Below are positions 10,101 to 12,697 of a stretch of DNA of 12,697 bases, piece after piece (within the stretch, counting starts at the first letter, position 1; every line of letters begins with the position of its first letter). The notes below the pieces were generated by a model. That model was not told the DNA's origin and did no database searches. It saw only the letters and a program-made list of their open reading frames with translations. The stretch comes from Prolixibacteraceae bacterium. Its GTDB lineage: Bacteria > Bacteroidota > Bacteroidia > Bacteroidales > Prolixibacteraceae. Made by a program: the position numbers and the translations under genes. The stretch covers positions 1 to 12,697 of the forward strand of contig DMFR01000419.1 in NCBI GenBank assembly GCA_003450125.1. The letters are read 5' to 3'.

Positions 10101-10736
10101 CTTCATGTGGGGTCATTTAAAAATAAGGCCAATGCATTTGCTTTGATTGAAAAGCTGAAGGGAATGACAGACAGTCCGGCCATTATTGTATACAGTAAAG
10201 AATATTACCATGTACAGATTCCTGGTATTGCCAATGGTAAGCTTGTCATGGAGCTGGCTTCCAGGTTGGAGAAATCAGGAGTGGAGACATCCTATATTCC
10301 GGGTAAAAACAATGCTTTTATTCAAAGGGGTGAAACACTTCATGTAGGGTCATTTAAAAATAAGGCCAATGCATTTGCTTTGATTGAAAAGCTGAAGGGA
10401 ATGACAGACAACCCGGCCATTATCGTATCCAGTAAAGGATATTATCACGTACAGATTCCAGGCCTTGCCAATAGTACAGTTGTTAAGGAGCTGGCTTCCA
10501 GATTGGAAAAATCAGGAATAGAGACTTACTATATGCCGGGAAATAAAACCACTACTTATATCCAGGCAGGTGAATATGATAATGAAGCAGATGCCATCAA
10601 TGCATGCAAGAAATGGATGGAACGAACGAGCCAACCAGTGAACATCGTTTATGAAAAAAACCTGTACAAACTGCAAATTACAGGATTTGCATCCCCTGAA
10701 GCGGCTTCCCGTTTTGTCTCTGAAATGGGCAACTAG
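7176..10736 (+). CDS. Usher-like outer-membrane barrel fused to three SPOR domains
   Basis: 1186 residues. A hydrophobic signal segment (about 24-40) ends in AMA/QDE. Residues 48-175 (VTVYLNIQKVGG, then VYLPIVDIF, LYLRSPFFGQIFGL) resemble the N-terminal domain of CfaC/FimD-type ushers. Residues 200-660 look like transmembrane beta-strands, interrupted at about 300-390 by a plug-like domain with VELYVNNVLVDY, DASGFYKFEVPL and YGLWGEERVQ. Residues 678-760 hold an SdrD-B-like unit (DANGNGRHDRGEP, acidic calcium-type loop); 765-830 is a second carboxypeptidase-regulatory-like beta domain. Residues 878-948 form an 8-residue KPSP-type repeat linker. SPOR modules lie at 973-1043 and 1052-1122, with a weaker third at 1127-1186. 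Classical ushers have about 800-880 residues and no SPOR. Start 7176 gives Lys in the n-region; ATG 7242 (M23) is a good alternative. Likely role: an export/assembly pore anchored to peptidoglycan (inference). Confidence 0.82.
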   Translation: MYKTDTPLCLNYLKWEYISGSLMTIAYLLILVFLPIIAMAQDEPEYDEVTVYLNIQKVGGADISAVIRDETVYLPIVDIFSFLKIKNTASAQFDSISGFFINQEATYLIDKVNHRITYQGKVFDLKKDDLVKTETNLYLRSPFFGQIFGLDCAFSFRSLTVLLTSKLELPIIREMRQEQMRTNINRLTGEVKTDTIIGRKFPLVHLGMADWSVISTQDLGKKTDARMNLDLGTVIAGGEANVRLNYNNNSPFTEKQQQYMWRFVNNDHPYLRQVMAGKIYSQVTASVYDPIVGVQFTNTPTTYRRSFGSYTLSNITEPNWLVELYVNNVLVDYMKTDASGFYKFEVPLVYGNSAVKLKFYGLWGEERVQEENISIPFNFLPPKELEYTVSAGIVEDTLGSRFSRANMNYGVTRRFTLGGGIEYLSSVKTGSAMPFISSSLRLMSGLLLTGEYTYGVRAKGMLSYRFPSNLQFEVNYTKYHQGQKAIIYNYLEERKATVSIPIKGKNFAAYSRFTFNQIVLPNLKNTNAEMLWSGSVYGVSTNFTTYGLFTDLSKPYLYSNLSLAFRLPSHIALTPQAQYEYNSNQLISVKANLEKPLFKNGFLSMSFEKNFRSNTRSIEVGFRYDLAFSQTGLSIRNTDAQNTLVESARGSLLYDRKTRYMGTNNRTSVGKGAVTLLPFLDANGNGRHDRGEPKADGLKFKINGGTIIRNAKDTTIRILDLTPYTSYLLELDKNSFDNIAWQMQTQTMKVMIDPNMFKTIEVPISVMGEVSGTVYSGSKGQGRILVCIYKKDTILVARTLTESDGYYSYLGLKPGKYTIRIDGGQLKRINMVSAPQKMPVTFSNSIDGDMIDGIDFLLTPNEESIPDSTKSTSQIESVKPSPVIAVKPSVIAVKPSPVIAVKPSPGIPDEPSPAISIKPSPAISIKPSPVMPDEPSPVITVKNSPIVSVRQAQVEKKISNPADSKMMILGYQGETLHVGSFKNKANAFALIEKLKGMTDSPAIIVYSKEYYHVQIPGIANGKLVMELASRLEKSGVETSYIPGKNNAFIQRGETLHVGSFKNKANAFALIEKLKGMTDNPAIIVSSKGYYHVQIPGLANSTVVKELASRLEKSGIETYYMPGNKTTTYIQAGEYDNEADAINACKKWMERTSQPVNIVYEKNLYKLQITGFASPEAASRFVSEMGN
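7205..7240 (+). promoter_or_regulatory. Perfect 15-bp hairpin before the internal usher start
   Basis: The left arm AAACTACCTGAAATG (7205-7219) is exactly complementary to CATTTCAGGTAGTTT (7226-7240), with a 6-nt loop. In RNA it can extend by one U-G and one U-A pair to 7203/7242, touching the A of the in-frame ATG at 7242. It has no long U-tract after it, so it is not a typical intrinsic terminator. It could hide a start region, stabilise the downstream mRNA, or attenuate usher expression relative to the two upstream genes. If translation starts at 7176 the hairpin is within the coding region. Confidence 0.6.
9807..10019 (+). repeat. Nine 8-residue KPSPxIxx repeats (24-bp units)
   Basis: Units read VKPSPVIA, VKPSVIA (one residue short), VKPSPVIA, VKPSPGIP, DEPSPAIS, IKPSPAIS, IKPSPVMP, DEPSPVIT and VKNSPIVS. 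The short unit means 213 bp rather than 216. The Pro-Ser-Pro spacing gives an extended, flexible chain. It joins the outer-membrane barrel part to the SPOR modules, so it could span from the outer membrane to the peptidoglycan (inference). DNA units are similar enough for copy number to vary by slippage. Confidence 0.9.
10092..10565 (+). repeat. Tandem duplication of SPOR module, 237-bp period
   Basis: Two copies of 79 codons start at 10092 and 10329 with GETLHVGSFKNKANAFALIE. The first 81 nt of the two copies differ at a single base by my reading, while the remaining part is clearly diverged. SPOR hallmarks are visible in both: an aromatic/hydrophobic strand ending VGSF, an Ala/Leu helix, then YYHVQIPG, and a second helix ELASRLEKSG. 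A third, diverged copy runs from 10554 (TTYIQAGEYDNEADA ... LYKLQITGF) to the stop. SPOR domains bind denuded glycan strands of peptidoglycan in known proteins. Confidence 0.85.
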
Positions 10737-10937
10737 AAAAGGTGAGGCTGTCTAAAAAGCCAAAAAAGAAAAATAAATTAAACACGAAGACTCAAAGTCA
10801 AAAAAGAATTCACCTCAGATTACTCAAATGAACACAGATTAAAAAATAAGAATAATCTGTGTCTTTCTGTGTAATCTGTGGTGAATTCTTTTTTGACTTT
10901 GAGTCTTCGTGTTTAAATTTTACTTTTCAGACACCTT
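10737..10937 (+). repeat. MITE-like palindromic element filling the convergent gap
   Basis: The 201 bp between two convergent stop codons are almost wholly a palindrome. Both genes end in TAG, and both stops are followed on their own strand by similar sequence: AAAAGGTGAGGCTGTCTAAAAAG after the upper-strand stop (positions 10737-10759) and AAGGTGTCTGAAAAG after the lower-strand stop. Inside lies the long inverted repeat listed separately. GGCTGTCT-AAAA ends resemble termini of some Bacteroidota insertion elements (recollection, unverified), so this may be a non-autonomous element. There is no coding capacity and no clear target-site duplication. Confidence 0.55.
10778..10916. terminator. 139-nt near-perfect hairpin, probable bidirectional terminator
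   Basis: Positions 10778-10814 pair perfectly with 10880-10916 (37 bp). The same register continues inward with 10816-10823/10871-10878 and 10832-10841/10853-10862, leaving an 11-nt A-rich loop at 10842-10852 and about five mismatches in all. The stem contains a run of six A opposite six T. Position between two convergent genes makes it suitable to stop transcription from both sides, although a stem this long is far larger than a classical intrinsic terminator and may instead be a repeat family member acting secondarily in that role. Confidence 0.5.
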
Positions 10938-12299
10938 CTAATCTCTTACAAGCTCATATTTTTCGATCTTGGCATTTAACGTCGGGCGTGTAATGTCAAG
11001 AATATGTGAGGCTTCCAGCTTGTTCCAATTGACCTCTTCAAGGATTCTTTTGATATGGTATTTCTCCAGTTCAGCCAAAGAGCGAAACTGTGGAAGTTCC
11101 TGTATCACTTTCCCATCGGGTTGTTGCCTGAAATTCAAGGTAATATTTTCCTTTTCCAGCACATCGCTTTTTGACATCACTATGGCCTGAAGGATCGTGT
11201 TCTCCAATTCTCTTACGTTTCCCAGCCAATCGTGGGCCTTTAGCATTTCGATCACGCCCTCCCCAATTTTGACCACATTTTTATTGAACCTCTTGTTCAG
11301 TTTGTACAGGAAATGGATCACCAGATCACGGATATCTTCTTTTCGTTCCCGCAGAGGGGGTAGGTCAATGGTGAAAACTTTCAACCTGTAATATAAATCT
11401 TCCCTGAATTTGCCTTCCTTAATCAATGTTTCCAGGTTACGGTTCGTGGCTGTGATGATCCGTGCTTTCATCGGGATCACTTCTTCGCCGCCCACCCTTT
11501 CAAATTCCAATTCCTGGATCACCCTTAACAGCTTCACCTGTGTATTGAGAGAGATTTCTGAAATTTCGTCCAGCAGAATGGTCCCTTCTCCTGCCAATTC
11601 AAACTTGCCTTTTTTGTCCCGGATAGAACCTGTAAATGATCCCTTGACATGGCCGAAAAGTTCACTCTCCAAAAGCGATTCCGACAGTGCACTACAATTG
11701 ACCACCACCAAAGGTTGATTGATGGTGATTCCGAAATAATGAACCAGGCGGGCAATCAATTCTTTTCCAGTTCCGGTCTCACCTTGTATGAGTACATTGA
11801 CCTTGCTCATGGAAATGCGTCCGATATTTTTGAAGATCTCCTTCATCTGAGGGGTTTTACCCACCAGGATGTTGTCTTCGAGCATGTGTACGCTTGAAGC
11901 ATCTACATGTAGGACCTCATTGAGGCTGTTGCTGACTTTAACCGAGTTAAGGGCAAACTGAATGGTCGATTTAAGTTTAACCGGATCAATTGGTTTTTCA
12001 AGAAAATCAAAGGCTCCCAGCTGAATGGATTTGATGGTCAACACCACATCTCCAAAGCCAGTGAGCAAGATGACGGGTAGAGAAATATTTAATTTACGGA
12101 TCTTGGACAGCACCTCAAGACCATCAATCCCGGGCATTTGAAAGTCAGTAATGACCAGATCAGGGTGTTCTGTACGCACAAGTAACAAACCTGCCTCCCC
12201 ATCTTCTGCCTCAAGGGTTGTATAACCCATCTTACTAATCGACTCTTTTAAAGATTTTAAAATCAGTTTATTGTCGTCGATAATTAAAATTTTCTCCAT
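10938..12299 (-). CDS. NtrC-family sigma-54-dependent response regulator
   Basis: 453 residues, the normal size for the AtoC/NtrC type. REC domain 1-120: acidic pair D8/D9, phosphoacceptor D52 (VITDFQMPG), T80 and K102 (FLEKPID). AAA+ domain about 143-380: Walker A GETGTGKE at 173-180, sigma-54 contact loop GSFTGS at 220-225 (consensus GAFTGA), Walker B ILLDEI at 241-246, FREDLYYRL at 298-306 and NVRELEN at 361-367. A Fis-type helix-turn-helix lies at about 408-450 (ASHILDITRPTLNAKIEKY). Role: phosphorylation-controlled ATPase that opens sigma-54 promoters. The ATG at 12297-12299 starts MEKILIIDDN, so the start is secure. No partner kinase gene is intact in the window. It converges on the usher operon, but nothing in the sequence proves it regulates that operon. 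Confidence 0.95.
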   Translation of the reverse strand: MEKILIIDDNKLILKSLKESISKMGYTTLEAEDGEAGLLLVRTEHPDLVITDFQMPGIDGLEVLSKIRKLNISLPVILLTGFGDVVLTIKSIQLGAFDFLEKPIDPVKLKSTIQFALNSVKVSNSLNEVLHVDASSVHMLEDNILVGKTPQMKEIFKNIGRISMSKVNVLIQGETGTGKELIARLVHYFGITINQPLVVVNCSALSESLLESELFGHVKGSFTGSIRDKKGKFELAGEGTILLDEISEISLNTQVKLLRVIQELEFERVGGEEVIPMKARIITATNRNLETLIKEGKFREDLYYRLKVFTIDLPPLRERKEDIRDLVIHFLYKLNKRFNKNVVKIGEGVIEMLKAHDWLGNVRELENTILQAIVMSKSDVLEKENITLNFRQQPDGKVIQELPQFRSLAELEKYHIKRILEEVNWNKLEASHILDITRPTLNAKIEKYELVRD

Positions 12300-12389
12300 G
12301 GATTTGTAAGGTTAATTCAATTATATCTTCTACGTTTTTTTTCTTTGCAGATATTCTTTCCCAGTCAATTGAATAAGCTGTAGTGGTAA

Positions 12390-12411
12390 CAAAAATACAT
12401 TATATAATGTA
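12390..12411 (-). promoter_or_regulatory. Candidate promoter -7 box with adjoining 16-bp palindrome
   Basis: On the minus strand TATTTTTG (12390-12397) fits the Bacteroidota -7 consensus TAnnTTTG and would give a leader of roughly 85 nt before the response-regulator start. No good -33 TTTG is seen at the usual distance. Immediately upstream and overlapping by two bases is the perfect palindrome TACATTATATAATGTA (12396-12411), placed as an operator would be. The region is very AT-rich, so chance is a real possibility. Confidence 0.3.
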
Positions 12412-12445
12412 AAAAGATGATTTTTGTGTAAAATAATTTTAATAT

Positions 12446-12544
12446 TCACTTTTTGAGCCTAATGGGGATTACGGAGTGCCATTTGCCTTCATCTTCCTCT
12501 ATTGTAATTTGAGTTTGATGTTGGAAAACTTTCAAAATTAATTG
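12446..12544 (-). pseudogene. Possible remnant of a histidine-kinase C-terminus
   Basis: A 32-codon open stretch on the minus strand ends in TGA at 12446-12448, with an in-frame TAA just upstream at 12545-12547. It reads QHQTQITIEEDEGKWHSVIP then IRLKK. This resembles the tail of HATPase_c kinases, where His-Gly-Gly-x-I-x-I-E-S-x-x-GKGTTF-x-I-x-LP is usual, including the His-to-Ile spacing. Key glycines of the G2 box are missing, and no upstream kinase motifs are visible in any frame. It lies 146 bp upstream of the response regulator on the same strand, where a partner kinase would often sit. It may also be chance. Confidence 0.25.
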
Positions 12545-12613
12545 TTATCAATAACTTTCCTTTCAAAGCTGCAACTTCTGTTTGGATTTAGGAACGCTTT
12601 TAGTCCTGTCGAA

Positions 12614-12653
12614 GTAGTACCTGGTCGATACCAACTCCGTACCAAGGTGCTAC
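12614..12653. repeat. Imperfect hairpin with 12-bp arms
   Basis: GTAGTACCTGGT (12614-12625) pairs with ACCAAGGTGCTAC (12641-12653) with one G-U pair and one bulged base, around a 15-nt loop that itself contains GGT/ACC. It may be a small palindromic repeat or the end of a terminator/RNA from an upstream gene. Function unknown. Confidence 0.3.
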
Positions 12654-12697
12654 CCGCTCCCTACTATAAGTACTCTTTCTGCACTTTATCTGTACTA

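Larger units (their letters stand above)
12300..12697. other. 398-bp region without a supportable gene
   Basis: The stretch upstream of the response regulator holds the leader and candidate promoter (12300-12411), an AT-rich block (12412-12445), the short kinase-tail-like open stretch (12446-12544) and the imperfect hairpin (12614-12653). All six frames are broken by stops at short intervals, so I see no intact gene. The right edge may be the end of a neighbouring gene or a degraded one. Confidence 0.6.

Noticed and set aside
11410..11897. Plus-strand open frames opposite the response regulator
   Set aside because: They are the antisense of the AAA+ domain, whose Walker and sigma-54 motifs are clear.
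12470..12500. TGGCAC on the minus strand as half of a sigma-54 promoter
   Set aside because: No TTGC-type -12 element is present at the required spacing downstream.

Overview
The window comes from a member of the Bacteroidota (Bacteroidetes), probably a free-living or gut-type species of moderate G+C. The evidence is a C-terminal type IX secretion (T9SS) sorting domain on a giant repeat protein, PKD/IPT-rich adhesin architecture typical of the phylum, a DUF4402-type small secreted protein, weak Shine-Dalgarno signals, and a long palindromic intergenic repeat built on an AATCTGTG-type motif. There are no RNA genes, no complete insertion sequence and no CRISPR array.

Layout. (1) Positions 2-6652, plus strand: the 3' part of a giant surface protein, open at the left edge. 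It has eleven visible Calx-beta/cadherin-like repeats on an almost perfectly constant 113-codon period. An IPT/TIG domain, three PKD/Ig-like domains, a Bacteroidota-specific C-terminal region and a T9SS type A sorting domain follow. (2) 6645-7157, plus: a 170-residue secreted DUF4402-like protein whose start overlaps the stop of the giant gene by 8 nt. (3) 7176-10736, plus: a 1186-residue outer-membrane protein with a FimD/PapC/CfaC-type usher core, SdrD-B-like domains, a Pro-rich 8-residue repeat linker and three C-terminal SPOR (peptidoglycan-binding) modules. A perfect 15-bp hairpin lies between genes 2 and 3, abutting an alternative start codon. (4) 10737-10937: a 201-bp convergent gap filled by a large palindrome with a perfect 37-bp outer stem. 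(5) 10938-12299, minus: an NtrC-family sigma-54-dependent response regulator with a GSFTGS variant of the GAFTGA loop. (6) 12300-12697: leader/promoter region with a 16-bp palindrome, a short open stretch resembling the C-terminal tail of a histidine kinase, and an imperfect hairpin, but no gene that can be supported.

How they may work together (inference). The three plus-strand genes look like one transcription and translation unit that builds a cell-surface structure. A pilin-like DUF4402 subunit would pass through an usher-like pore held to peptidoglycan by SPOR domains, while a long rod-like adhesin is exported by the T9SS. No periplasmic PapD-type chaperone is visible; it may lie upstream or be absent. 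The convergent sigma-54 activator could control this or a remote operon; the sequence does not settle which. The usher-SPOR fusion co-encoded with a T9SS adhesin is the best candidate here for an undescribed system.
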